Made by a program: the position numbers and the translations under genes. A stretch of 64,000 nt of DNA from CAIVVT01 sp052145115 (GTDB lineage: Bacteria; Acidobacteriota; Terriglobia; Bryobacterales; Bryobacteraceae): assembly GCA_052145115.1 (NCBI GenBank), contig JBKQPG010000028.1, positions 1 through 64,000 on the forward strand, read 5' to 3'. Position 1 is the first letter of the stretch. Each line of letters begins with the position of its first letter. This document shows, one piece after another, positions 1 through 8,107 of the stretch. Below the pieces are notes generated by a model. That model was not told the origin of the DNA and ran no database searches. It worked only from the letters and a program-made list of their open reading frames with translations.

Positions 1-52
1 GCTCCACCAGCCGAAACCGCTCTTCCATCACATCGCTCACTTTCCAGGGCAT
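1..52 (-). CDS. IS481-type transposase, N-terminal stub (partial, runs off the window)
   Basis: On the minus strand an ATG at 52 opens a frame reading MPWKVSDVMEERFRLVE that continues past the left edge. This matches the usual N-terminus of IS481-family DDE transposases (an MPWK...V...M.ER.R.V start before the helix-turn-helix). Only 17 codons are visible, so the family is recognised from the opening motif alone. Integrity of the gene and the element ends cannot be judged. Confidence 0.55.
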   Translation of the reverse strand, partial: MPWKVSDVMEERFRLVE

Positions 53-127
53 CGCTTTGCAGCTTGCCCTAAATCTGTTACCGATGTGCTTAGAAACTTC
101 TGTCACCTATGTGGTCGGTTCGTACCA

Positions 128-979
128 TCACCCGCGCACGGATGCGGCGGGAATGCGCTTAGTGAGGTCGGTGAACTCGGCGATGCTCTCGCTGCCGATG
201 GTGAAGCAGTCGACAATTTCCGTCGACAGGGCGTATTGGAGGCACTCGTCGGCGCGGTGGCGGAGCTTGCCCGCGCCGAAGATCTTCATGCCCATGATGC
301 CCTTGCCAGAGGCTTTCATGCCCTTGAGAACGGCGCTGACGGTGGCCACGTCGGCGTCCATGATCGCGCCGGCTGGGTTGAAGCGCGCCAGGTCGACTTC
401 GACCCAGGGAGAGCTGGCGGCGGCCTTCAGCGCGCCGAGGGTGTGGCAACTCGTGCCCTTGGTCCTGATGAGGCCCTGCTCCTGGGCTTCACTGATGAAG
501 TCCATCGCGCCCTTCTTGCGCGCCGGCCAGTCGGGGTCCATCATGCAGTGCAGCAGCATGATGTCGATGTAGTCGACGCCCAGCTCCCGGCGGAAGCGGT
601 CGAGGTCGGCCTTCATCTCGTTGTAGGTGTTGGAGTGCGTCTTGGTCAGGATCGCGACCTTTTCCCGCGGGACCTTCTTCAGCGCTTCCTTGATGTAGGG
701 ATGCGTGCCGTACTGGTCGGCGGAGTCATAGAAGCACACGCCATTGTCGTAGGCGGTGCGGAGCAGATCGGCCAATCCGCTCATGCCCAGTTTGCGGGTC
801 TGGTTCGAACTGCCGCCCATGCCGTTGGTGCCGGTGCCCATCGCGAGGCGGGTCACCTTCACCTTCTTTGGACCAAGCTCAATCACATCGCTGGCCGACT
901 TTTTCGTAGGGCCGGCGAAAAGATGGTATGGAAAGGCCGAAAGACTGACGGCGCCCCGGATGAAATCGCGTCGCTGCAT
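128..979 (-). CDS. Aldo/keto reductase with Tat-type N-terminus
   Basis: The 283-residue protein is an NAD(P)H-dependent oxidoreductase of the aldo/keto reductase (AKR) superfamily, a TIM barrel that reduces aldehydes or ketones. The catalytic tetrad can be followed: Asp and Tyr in FYDSADQYG, Lys in AILTKTHS, and His in IMLLHCMMD. The N-terminus MQRRDFIRG plus a hydrophobic stretch looks like a twin-arginine export signal, which would place this cofactor-binding enzyme in the periplasm; exported AKR-like proteins are common in Acidobacteria. It stands alone between the IS481 stub and ubiD. The substrate cannot be inferred. Confidence 0.85.
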   Translation of the reverse strand: MQRRDFIRGAVSLSAFPYHLFAGPTKKSASDVIELGPKKVKVTRLAMGTGTNGMGGSSNQTRKLGMSGLADLLRTAYDNGVCFYDSADQYGTHPYIKEALKKVPREKVAILTKTHSNTYNEMKADLDRFRRELGVDYIDIMLLHCMMDPDWPARKKGAMDFISEAQEQGLIRTKGTSCHTLGALKAAASSPWVEVDLARFNPAGAIMDADVATVSAVLKGMKASGKGIMGMKIFGAGKLRHRADECLQYALSTEIVDCFTIGSESIAEFTDLTKRIPAASVRG

Positions 980-1067
980 GCAACCTCCAAGTTCGGATGA
1001 TCCCAGAATTCAAACTGAACTATTAAGTTCATGATAAGTACAAATCAGGCGGGAAGGGCGGCGGAGT

Positions 1068-2522
1068 TTACAAACCCGCCCGCTTCCACAATTCGTCGAC
1101 CCGCTGCTTCACGTCAGGGGACATCGCGATCACATCCGGCCAGCGCCGGGTGAAGCCTTCCGCGGGCACCTTCTTCGTCGCGTCGATGCCCATCTTGGAA
1201 CCGTAGTCGGCCATGCGCGAAGCGTGGTCGAGCGAATCGACGGGGCCCTGAACGAACTCGATGTCGCGCTGCGGATCGATGTTGTTGAGCGCGCGCCAGG
1301 CCACTATAGAGTGGTCCTGGACGTGCACATCCTCGTCCACGACGACGATGACTTTGGTGAACATGGCCTGCCCCAGGCCCCAGATGGCGTGCATCACCTT
1401 GCGCGCCTGGCCGGGATAGGACTTGCGGATCGAAACCAGCATCAGGTTGTGGAAGACGCCCGACGCGGGCATCGAGATGTCGCGGATCTCGGGGATCTGC
1501 ATGCGCATCAGAGGCAGGAAGATGCGCTCGATGGCCCGGCCCATGTAGAAGTCCTCCATGGGCGGCGGCCCGACAATGGTGGCAGCGTAGATGGGATCGC
1601 GGCGTTGGGTGATGCACTCGACGTGGAAGACCGGGTATGGGTCGTCGAGCGAATAATAACCGGTGTGGTCGCCGAACGGGCCCTCGGTGCGCGTTTCGCC
1701 CAGCGTGACGTAGCCTTCGAGGACGATTTCGGAGTTGGCGGGAACCTCCAGATCGCAGGTTTCGCATTGCACCATTTCCACGGGCTCGCGGCGCAGGAAG
1801 CCGGCGATCAGCATCTCGTCGAGATCGGGCGGCAGGGGCAGGATGGGCGCGTACATGGTGGCGGGATCGGAGCCAATGGCGACGGCGACGGGCATGCGCG
1901 CGTCTTTGCCGCCGCCCGCCTGCAGAAGCCGGCGGTAATGCTCCGCGCCGTGCTTCTGGGTCTGCCAATGCATGCCGGTGGTCCGGTCGTCGTAGACCTG
2001 CATGCGGTACATGCCGCAATTGCGCTTGCCGGTCTCAGGGTTGCGCGTGAAGACCATTGGCAGCGTGATGAACGGCCCCGCGTCCTGCGGCCAGCAGTGC
2101 AGGATGGGGAACTCGCGCAGGGAGAAGTTGTCCTTGCGGATAACCTCCTTGCACGGCCCGGAGGAGACCGTCCGGGGGAAGAATTTGGCCATGTCGGCGA
2201 ACTTGGGGAGCAGCTTGAGCTTGTCGATCAGGCCCTGCGGCATGCGCAGTTCGAGCATCTCGACGATGCGGTCGGCATGCTCCTGAACCGAGGCGACTTC
2301 GAGCGCCAACTCCATGCGGCGCGCCGAGGCGAAGGCGTTGATGAGTACGGGGACGTTTGAGCCCTTGGGCTTCTCGAACAGCAGCGCGGGACCGCCGGTT
2401 TTCACCGAGCGGTCGGCGAATTCGGTGATTTCGAGATACGGATCCACCTCGAAGGGGATGCGCTTGAGCTGCTGCTCTTTTTCGAGCCGGCGGATGTAGT
2501 CGCGCAGATCGGAGTAGGCCAT
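1068..2522 (-). CDS. ubiD: UbiD-family prenyl-FMN-dependent decarboxylase
   Basis: The 484-residue product aligns by eye along its length with UbiD: N-terminal YSDLRDYIRRLEKE, then LKRI..EVDPYLEITEFADR and GGPALLFEKPKG. UbiD enzymes use prenylated FMN and a divalent metal to decarboxylate aromatic or unsaturated acids; the classical substrate is 4-hydroxy-3-polyprenylbenzoate in quinone synthesis. The ATG at 2522 was chosen because it gives the normal UbiD N-terminus. The open frame continues upstream to 3587, but there it is only the antisense of fabG. No ubiX flavin prenyltransferase gene lies in the window. The gene diverges from the fabG-like gene across about 65 bp. Confidence 0.9.
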   Translation of the reverse strand: MAYSDLRDYIRRLEKEQQLKRIPFEVDPYLEITEFADRSVKTGGPALLFEKPKGSNVPVLINAFASARRMELALEVASVQEHADRIVEMLELRMPQGLIDKLKLLPKFADMAKFFPRTVSSGPCKEVIRKDNFSLREFPILHCWPQDAGPFITLPMVFTRNPETGKRNCGMYRMQVYDDRTTGMHWQTQKHGAEHYRRLLQAGGGKDARMPVAVAIGSDPATMYAPILPLPPDLDEMLIAGFLRREPVEMVQCETCDLEVPANSEIVLEGYVTLGETRTEGPFGDHTGYYSLDDPYPVFHVECITQRRDPIYAATIVGPPPMEDFYMGRAIERIFLPLMRMQIPEIRDISMPASGVFHNLMLVSIRKSYPGQARKVMHAIWGLGQAMFTKVIVVVDEDVHVQDHSIVAWRALNNIDPQRDIEFVQGPVDSLDHASRMADYGSKMGIDATKKVPAEGFTRRWPDVIAMSPDVKQRVDELWKRAGL

Positions 2523-2588
2523 CGGGAACGGATTACCTCTGCAATCTACTATCATGAAGGTTTCGCCAGTTCGAGTGCAGGAGTGAGC

Positions 2589-3323
2589 ATGTTTCAACGA
2601 GTTGCGCTGGTCACCGGCGCCAGCCGCGGCATTGGGCGCGCCATCGCCCATACGCTGTGCAAAGCCAACTACGCGATTGTCGTCGCCTCGCCGGAAATCG
2701 AGAATAACGAGAAGGTTGCGGGCGAGATCTGCGCCTGCGGCGGCGAGTGCATGACGCTCGATTTCAACGTCACGTCGCAGGAATCGGTGAAGAAGGGCGT
2801 CGACGAGGTCATGACGAAGTTTCACCGGATCGACGTGCTGGTGAACAATGCCGGGATCACGCGCGACGCGCTGGCGATGCGCCTCAAAGCAGCGGATTGG
2901 AACATGGTGCTGCAGGTGAATTTGACCGGCGCCTTTTACGTCAGCCAGGCTGTCATGCCGCACATGATCGAGGAGCGCTGGGGCCGCATCATCAACATCG
3001 CGTCGGTGGTGGGCGAGATGGGCAATCCGGGACAGGCGAACTACGTGTCCTCGAAGGCGGGGCTGATCGGGTTGACCAAGTGCCTGGCGCTGGAGCTGGC
3101 CTCGCGCAATGTGACCGTGAATGCCATTGCGCCGGGCTTCATCGAGACCGACATGACCGCCGTGCTGACCGAAGAGCAGAAGCAGAAGATGCTCGCGCGG
3201 GTCGCGCTGAAGCGCCTCGGCAAGCCTGAGGACATCGCCGCCGCCGTGAAGTTCCTGGCCAGCGACGATGCCAGCTACATCACCGGGCACGTGCTGAAGG
3301 TCAACGGCGGGATGTACATGTAG
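2589..3323 (+). CDS. fabG: 3-oxoacyl-ACP reductase-like SDR (FabG type)
   Basis: This is a classical short-chain dehydrogenase of 244 residues: nucleotide-binding TGASRGIG near residue 10, NNAG, and the catalytic Ser...Tyr-x3-Lys (INIASVVGE ... YVSSKAG). The family reduces 3-oxoacyl-ACP with NADPH in fatty acid synthesis, though many paralogues reduce other ketones. The ATG at 2589 is preferred over the GTG at 2583 because an AGGAG lies 5 nt upstream of it and overlaps the GTG. No other fab genes are nearby, so it may be an accessory reductase. Confidence 0.85.
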   Translation: MFQRVALVTGASRGIGRAIAHTLCKANYAIVVASPEIENNEKVAGEICACGGECMTLDFNVTSQESVKKGVDEVMTKFHRIDVLVNNAGITRDALAMRLKAADWNMVLQVNLTGAFYVSQAVMPHMIEERWGRIINIASVVGEMGNPGQANYVSSKAGLIGLTKCLALELASRNVTVNAIAPGFIETDMTAVLTEEQKQKMLARVALKRLGKPEDIAAAVKFLASDDASYITGHVLKVNGGMYM

Positions 3324-3363
3324 CGCGGCGCCCCACAGGATTTCAGGAAAAGAGGGTTGAAAA

Positions 3364-3615
3364 ATGTCAGAACGCAACGGGGATAAGGCCCGCCACGACG
3401 CGCGAGTGAAACGCCGCGCGCAGCGCCGGCTCAAGTCGCGGGCCATGGCCGCCGCGGCCGCAGAGAGGGCCAAGAATCCACCGCCGCCGGCGGTGAAGCG
3501 GGTGAAGAAGAAGCGTGCCAAGCCGGTCCCGGAGCCGGTGGCAGCGCCGGTTGTGGCGGCGGCCGAGAAACCGGCCAAGAAGCCCAAGGAAAAGCCGGCT
3601 AAGCCCGCGTCCTAG
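3364..3615 (+). CDS. Small Lys/Ala/Pro-rich basic protein
   Basis: The 83-residue protein is strongly basic. Its Arg/Lys-rich first half (RVKRRAQRRLKSRAM) is followed by a low-complexity tail of PEP, AAP and KKPKEKPAK blocks resembling histone H1-like tails. No fold or membrane segment is visible. A GA-rich ribosome-binding region precedes the ATG. It starts 40 nt after fabG on the same strand and its stop overlaps the end of the convergent DUF2752 gene by 4 nt. Nucleic-acid binding is a guess from composition only. Confidence 0.55.
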   Translation: MSERNGDKARHDARVKRRAQRRLKSRAMAAAAAERAKNPPPPAVKRVKKKRAKPVPEPVAAPVVAAAEKPAKKPKEKPAKPAS

Positions 3616-4064
3616 AACGCTGCCAGCGCCTGCGCCACGGCTGCGATCCAGCCCGCGAACCAGACCAACACAACCAGGGCGGCGCTCACATAGATGACGC
3701 GTGGGGCGAGGCATTCCGCGCGTGCGACGAGCGGCGAGGCGTCTCGCCTGCGGATGATCCCGAGGGCGATCACCGTTACGGCCGAGACGAGCGTTCCAAT
3801 CACCAGCGCCGGCCCGGCGGGCGCGATGCGCCACGCCCGCGTCCATTCGCCGTGCAGAGCGAGAATGACAGAGCGCGTCACGCCGCAATTCGGGCACGGG
3901 ATGCCAAAGCGCAGCCGGAAGGCGCACTCAGCGCCAAAAGCGTGGCCGAGAAACCAAGTGTGTTGCTCGTCGGCGGAGCAGCACGCTCGCACGGCCAAAC
4001 AGGCCGCCACGAGCGCAATGCCAGTGGCGATTGGCGGCCAGCGGCGGGGGACGCTAGCGGACAT
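3612..4064 (-). CDS. DUF2752 membrane protein
   Basis: The 150-residue protein carries the DUF2752 hallmark FGIPCPNCGVTRS in its middle, flanked by hydrophobic helices near residues 12-28, 83-102 and 125-148. DUF2752 proteins are small integral membrane proteins of unknown function; the CPxCGxTR motif suggests a metal- or thiol-based site. It overlaps the upstream RDD gene by 11 nt, so the two are probably translationally coupled. Confidence 0.85.
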   Translation of the reverse strand: MSASVPRRWPPIATGIALVAACLAVRACCSADEQHTWFLGHAFGAECAFRLRFGIPCPNCGVTRSVILALHGEWTRAWRIAPAGPALVIGTLVSAVTVIALGIIRRRDASPLVARAECLAPRVIYVSAALVVLVWFAGWIAAVAQALAAF

Positions 4065-4674
4065 CCGGGTTGTAGATCACGAAGCAGCCGACCGCCTTGT
4101 CATGCAGCGTCTGGCGGTACGGATCCCACAGCGGCCACAGCAGATCGAGAAACGGCAGCAGGGGAACGAAGCCGAGGGCGGCGTGGACAATCAGCCGGAT
4201 GAAGGCAGTGCCTTGGGAGAGCAACGCGCCCTGGGCGTCCACCACCTTCAGCTTCATCAAGCCCTGACCGATGGAGTACCCGCGCAGACTGACCAGGTAG
4301 ACGCGGTTGTACAAGCCGACCAGGAGCGTGGATAGAGGGAACAGGAAAATGAGGAAACAGCACATTGCGCCTGAAAAGGGGTGGCCATGCCCAAAGCTAA
4401 GCGCGGAGGCGAAAAAGAACGAGCCGAGAACCGCGCCCAGCAGGATCATCACGGCGAACACAAACAGGCTGTCGATGATGTAGCCGATCGCCCGGTCGCC
4501 CCAGCTAGCGTATGGAAGAGCGGGAGCGTAGGGCGGCGGCTGCGGCACATACGGCGGTGGCGCGGAGTACGACGGCTGCACTGGGGGCACCTCGGGGCCG
4601 CCGATCGGCGCTCCACAGCCGGAGCAGAACGTTGTCCCGGCATCCAGCTGACGTCCACATCTCGAACAGAACAT
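4054..4674 (-). CDS. RDD-family membrane protein with N-terminal zinc ribbon
   Basis: The 206-residue protein begins with a zinc-ribbon-like element (MFCSRCGRQL...FCSGCGAPI, two CxxC pairs). A Pro/Tyr-rich linker follows, then an RDD domain with about three to four membrane helices from residue 57. The RDD signature is spread over GDRAIGYIID, an Arg after the second helix, and the DPYRQTLHDKAVG terminus. RDD proteins are poorly understood membrane proteins, some linked to transport. It is the first gene of a two-gene unit with the DUF2752 protein. A GC-rich inverted repeat (CCCCGC...GCGGGG) lies upstream near 4756-4775. Confidence 0.85.
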   Translation of the reverse strand: MFCSRCGRQLDAGTTFCSGCGAPIGGPEVPPVQPSYSAPPPYVPQPPPYAPALPYASWGDRAIGYIIDSLFVFAVMILLGAVLGSFFFASALSFGHGHPFSGAMCCFLIFLFPLSTLLVGLYNRVYLVSLRGYSIGQGLMKLKVVDAQGALLSQGTAFIRLIVHAALGFVPLLPFLDLLWPLWDPYRQTLHDKAVGCFVIYNPDVR

Positions 4675-4881
4675 GTGGTCACCTTCTCGTACGACCCGAC
4701 CTCGGACGATTAGAGAAATTGTACAGCGCGGCGTCGCGGGAAGCTACACCGGCCCCGCACTTTCCGGCGGGGTTTCCGCGGCATATGACTCATGCGGAGG
4801 CAAAGCGAAACGAATCACGTGCGAGGCCGCTGCCAGCCTATTGTCGTTGCCGCTCGCGCGCAGCAACTGAACGGCCGTCGA

Positions 4882-5316
4882 CTACAGCTCCGGTCCGGTC
4901 CCCGAGAGCACCAGCCGCCCGTGCTTTACCCCGCGCGTGGCGATCAGGCGGTCGGCCAGCTTCCGCACATCTCCGGCCTCGCCCTTGACCACGATCACCT
5001 CCAGGCAATTGTCGTGGTCCAGGTGCACGTGCAGCGTGGAGAGGATGTGGTGGTGGAAAGCGTGCTGCAAGTCAGTCAGTTTCTCGTTTAACAGGCGGAC
5101 ATGGTGGTCATATAGCAGCGTGATGGTCCCGGTCACCTTGCCCGACGGCCGGTTGGCGGCCTCGTTGACCAGCTCCGCCCGAATCAGGTCGCGAAACGCT
5201 TCTGAGCGGTTGGTGTAACCGCGGCGGGCGATCAGCTCGTCGAATTTGGCCAGCAGCACTGCGTCGATGGCAACACCGACGCGCTCCAGTTCCTTGCCTT
5301 GGGGCGTTGAAGACAT
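4882..5316 (-). CDS. nikR: Nickel-responsive regulator NikR
   Basis: The 144-residue protein has the NikR layout: an N-terminal ribbon-helix-helix DNA-binding domain (about residues 10-50, GVAIDAVLLAKFDELIARRG) and a C-terminal ACT-like nickel-binding tetramerisation domain. The nickel ligands match E. coli NikR in spacing: His85, His96, His98 and Cys104 (LHVHLDHDNC) correspond to H76/H87/H89/C95. NikR represses nickel uptake genes when Ni(II) is plentiful. It lies 24 nt downstream of queE on the same strand, so it may be co-transcribed with the queuosine genes. No nickel transporter, hydrogenase or urease gene is visible nearby. Confidence 0.93.
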   Translation of the reverse strand: MSSTPQGKELERVGVAIDAVLLAKFDELIARRGYTNRSEAFRDLIRAELVNEAANRPSGKVTGTITLLYDHHVRLLNEKLTDLQHAFHHHILSTLHVHLDHDNCLEVIVVKGEAGDVRKLADRLIATRGVKHGRLVLSGTGPEL

Positions 5317-5340
5317 GCGTTCCTCCCGGCGCGGCCGCGG

Positions 5341-6018
5341 TCACACGCCGCGGCGATGACCATATAGCAGGATATGCAGACGCGGCGCAAAACGGTAGCC
5401 GTACTGCTTACAGAGCTCAACCAGCCAGGCCGAACGCTGCTCGAGCGTGGCGGCGTCGACCCCTTCGGGCATCAACAGAATCTTCTCTTCGCTCGCTCCG
5501 CACAACGTCTGAATCGCCCTGATCTCGGCCAGATCACCTGGGGATTGCACCACGAATTTCAACTGGTAATCGAAGTCCGAAGTGAGCCTGCGCAGGACAT
5601 CCGGCTGGAGGCGCCGCTCTTCGTGGCGCGGCCGCCAGACGAGATCGTCGGGCGTCGAATTGGCCAGTTTCGGCGATACGCTCATCAGGTCGCAGGCCAC
5701 CGCCTGGAACACCGTGCCAGCCGTTTCCATGGTGACGTGCAGACCGGCCGCCTGCAGCTCCTGCGTAAGCGGCACGACCTCGGGAAAGATCATCGGCTCG
5801 CCGCCGGTCACGACGGCGTGCCGGTACTGCGGGTATTCGCGGACGCACTCCATAATGCGGTCGAGCGTCCAATCCGCGCCTTCGGGATGCCAGGACGTAT
5901 ACGGCGTATCGCACCAGCGGCAGCGCAAATTGCAGCCTGAGAAACGGATGAACAGCGACGGCACCCCGGCGAGGCGCCCCTCGCCTTGAATGGACGCGAA
6001 AAGTTCAGCGATTCTCAT
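5341..6018 (-). CDS. queE: 7-carboxy-7-deazaguanine synthase (radical SAM)
   Basis: QueE converts 6-carboxytetrahydropterin to 7-carboxy-7-deazaguanine in queuosine/7-deazapurine synthesis. The 225-residue protein shows the family start (ELFASIQGEG), the CxxxCxxC [4Fe-4S]/SAM motif with Cys29, Cys33 and Cys36, the DTPYTSW loop and the TGGEP motif. The ATG at 6018 was chosen because it gives the normal QueE N-terminus. It also overlaps the queC stop codon by one base (TAATG), indicating translational coupling. The longer open frame upstream is antisense shadow of queC. Confidence 0.95.
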   Translation of the reverse strand: MRIAELFASIQGEGRLAGVPSLFIRFSGCNLRCRWCDTPYTSWHPEGADWTLDRIMECVREYPQYRHAVVTGGEPMIFPEVVPLTQELQAAGLHVTMETAGTVFQAVACDLMSVSPKLANSTPDDLVWRPRHEERRLQPDVLRRLTSDFDYQLKFVVQSPGDLAEIRAIQTLCGASEEKILLMPEGVDAATLEQRSAWLVELCKQYGYRFAPRLHILLYGHRRGV

Positions 6019-6701
6019 TATCGATAGGGCGCTGGGTCGACCGCGCCCGCGGCCGCAAAACCGGCCAGTCGGATCAGACAGGAGTCGCAATGGCCGCACG
6101 CCCTGCCGTCCGCGGCAGGGTCGTAACAGCTGTGCGTCAGCGAGTAATCGACGCCCAGCGAAAGGCCGGCGCGAATGATCCCGGCCTTCGACAGGGCAAT
6201 CAGCGGCGTATGGATCGTGAGCTTGTGCGCGCCTTCGACGCCGGCCTTGGTGGCGAGATTCGCCATGCGTTCGAAGGCCGCGACGTACTCGGGCCGGCAA
6301 TCCGGGTAGCCCGAATAATCGACGGCATTGACGCCGATAAAGATGTCGGCCGAATCCAGGACTTCGGCCCACGCCAGGGCAAAGGAAAGAAAAATGGTAT
6401 TGCGCGCCGGGACGTACGTGATGGGAATGCCCTGCGTCATCGCCGCAGCCGGCCGGTCCTTCGGCACGTCGATCTCTGCCGTTAGCGCGGACCCGCCGAA
6501 CAGGCGCAGGTCGATCACGACGGTCTTGTGTTCCACCGCGCCGAGCGAGCGGGCCACGCGCGCCGCCGCTTCCAGTTCGATGCGATGGCGCTGTCCGTAG
6601 TCGAAACTCAACGCATAACCGGTGAAGCCGTCGCGTCGGGCGAAGGCCAGAGTAGTGGCCGAATCGAGCCCTCCCGAAACCAGGCAGACCGCTCGCTTCA
6701 T
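6018..6701 (-). CDS. queC: 7-cyano-7-deazaguanine synthase
   Basis: QueC makes preQ0 from 7-carboxy-7-deazaguanine, ATP and ammonia. The 227-residue protein has the N-terminal PP-loop (VSGGLDSAT), the FDYGQRH motif, and a C-terminal zinc site with four cysteines in CYDPAADGRACGHCDSC. The ATG at 6701 overlaps the stop of the upstream MFS gene in an ATGA arrangement (6698-6701), and its own stop overlaps the queE start. QueD, QueF and Tgt are not in this window. Confidence 0.95.
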   Translation of the reverse strand: MKRAVCLVSGGLDSATTLAFARRDGFTGYALSFDYGQRHRIELEAAARVARSLGAVEHKTVVIDLRLFGGSALTAEIDVPKDRPAAAMTQGIPITYVPARNTIFLSFALAWAEVLDSADIFIGVNAVDYSGYPDCRPEYVAAFERMANLATKAGVEGAHKLTIHTPLIALSKAGIIRAGLSLGVDYSLTHSCYDPAADGRACGHCDSCLIRLAGFAAAGAVDPAPYR

Positions 6702-7918
6702 GCGTGCGGCCTTTCCTTTCCGCGACCCAGGTCGGGCGGCAAATAGTGCGCCAGCCACCAGCCGAGGAGCGGGAACACGAGCAGCGCAAACAGAGCCGTG
6801 TGCAGGGAAGTGTGCTGCGCGACCCAGCCCGTTAGCGGGATAAAAATCAGGCCGGCCGCGCCCCATGCAAAGCCCATCAACAGTGCCGACACCGTCCCGG
6901 CCTGCGAGGGCGCCAGGTCTTGGGCGACCACCACGTTCACCGGAATCGTGAAAAGCAGAATCAGTCCGCCGAGAGCGAGAGAGGGAATCGCCCACCAGCC
7001 GTTGGTCAGGAAAAAGACGAGCATGAACGGCACGGATAAAGCAAACGATATGAGGATCACTCGTCGCGCCCCGCAGCGGTCCGCAATGTAGCCGCCGGCG
7101 AACCCTCCGATGGCGCCGGCCGTCAGGTAGAGAGTCAGCGCCCAAGCGGCGGCGGCCAGCGGATACCCACGCTCGCGATACAGATACAAGGCCAGGAATT
7201 GCGCGTAGGTGACTTGAACCGCCGAGCGGAAAAAAACGCCGCAATAAAGAATCGCCATGGGCTTCCAGACCGCGCGCAGCGGGGTCCAGTCGAAGGCCTG
7301 GCTGCGCCGCGGCACGTGCGCCGGCGGGCGGACCCAGGCCAGCAGAGCGATCGAAATGACCATGCCGGGCAGCGCTGTCCAGAAGATGTTCCGATAGCCG
7401 AAAACTCCCACGAAGGTCGAATAGAAGGCCGGGGAAAGGGCGATGCCGAGCGTGCCCGCGGTGATAAAAACGGACATCCAGCGGGATCGATTTTCCTTCA
7501 TGCCGGCCGCGGCCCAGGCCGAGGCCTGCGGGTGGAAGCTGGCCACTCCGACTCCGCCCAGCGCCGCGAAAATCAATGCCGACCGGTAGCTCGTGGAGGC
7601 ACCCAGCGCGGCGATGAAAACCCCGGCCACCGCGGGCGCCAGAGCGGAAAACAGGCGCGAGCGATAGCGGTCGGAGAGGTAGCCATAAAGCGGCTGTGTA
7701 ACGGAAGCGGAGCACGCCAGCAGGCCGCCCAGCAAGCCCGCCTGCGTGAGCGTGATCCCCAGACGGTTCAACAGCAGGGGCTGGAAAATGCCCATCGAAC
7801 CGTTATAAATATCGACCACAAGATGCCCCAGCGAGAACAGAACGAGAGCCAGCGCTCCGTCGCGGACGGCAGTCCGGACTGGCCGCACACGGGGCAGAGT
7901 CTCTGAAACTGAACTCAT
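6698..7918 (-). CDS. MFS transporter, fosmidomycin-resistance (Fsr)-like, first gene of the queC-queE unit
   Basis: The 406-residue protein has about 12 predicted membrane helices. It resembles Fsr-type major facilitator proteins, with an LGHLVVDIYNGSMGIFQPLL start and GYLSDRYRSR after helix 2. The ATG at 7918 was chosen because sequence upstream is not protein-like. The 3' end overlaps queC by 4 nt (ATGA), so transporter and preQ0 synthase are translationally coupled. In sequence this is a drug-efflux-type MFS; a role in moving a pterin or 7-deazapurine is inferred only from the operon. It is transcribed divergently from the pduS-like gene. Confidence 0.88.
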   Translation of the reverse strand: MSSVSETLPRVRPVRTAVRDGALALVLFSLGHLVVDIYNGSMGIFQPLLLNRLGITLTQAGLLGGLLACSASVTQPLYGYLSDRYRSRLFSALAPAVAGVFIAALGASTSYRSALIFAALGGVGVASFHPQASAWAAAGMKENRSRWMSVFITAGTLGIALSPAFYSTFVGVFGYRNIFWTALPGMVISIALLAWVRPPAHVPRRSQAFDWTPLRAVWKPMAILYCGVFFRSAVQVTYAQFLALYLYRERGYPLAAAAWALTLYLTAGAIGGFAGGYIADRCGARRVILISFALSVPFMLVFFLTNGWWAIPSLALGGLILLFTIPVNVVVAQDLAPSQAGTVSALLMGFAWGAAGLIFIPLTGWVAQHTSLHTALFALLVFPLLGWWLAHYLPPDLGRGKERPHA

Positions 7919-8107
7919 GGGGAAACTGCGAATTACTTTGGTTTCAGAATAGCATCGCACTGTGGGACGCCCGGTCGTGCCGGCGTTCGGATGCCCGCCA
8001 GGAAGGGCCGCCGAGAAGCGCCAATCCGCGTGCCACGATGTTCGCGCCGCGGCTCCATCCCGACGCCCGCCGCCCGGACCGGAGGCTGCGCTAAGCTGGC
8101 CAGAGGG

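Noticed and set aside
86..1000. 304-residue plus-strand frame opposite the aldo/keto reductase
   Set aside because: Shadow frame of a high-GC gene; no motif, and the minus strand has the full AKR tetrad.
1224..2360. 378-residue plus-strand frame opposite ubiD
   Set aside because: Codon-shadow composition (Val/Asp/His/Gly) without family motifs.
2523..3587. Upstream extension of the UbiD reading frame to 839 residues
   Set aside because: It is antisense to fabG, has unlikely His/Asp/Arg-rich composition, and the internal ATG at 2522 gives the normal UbiD N-terminus.
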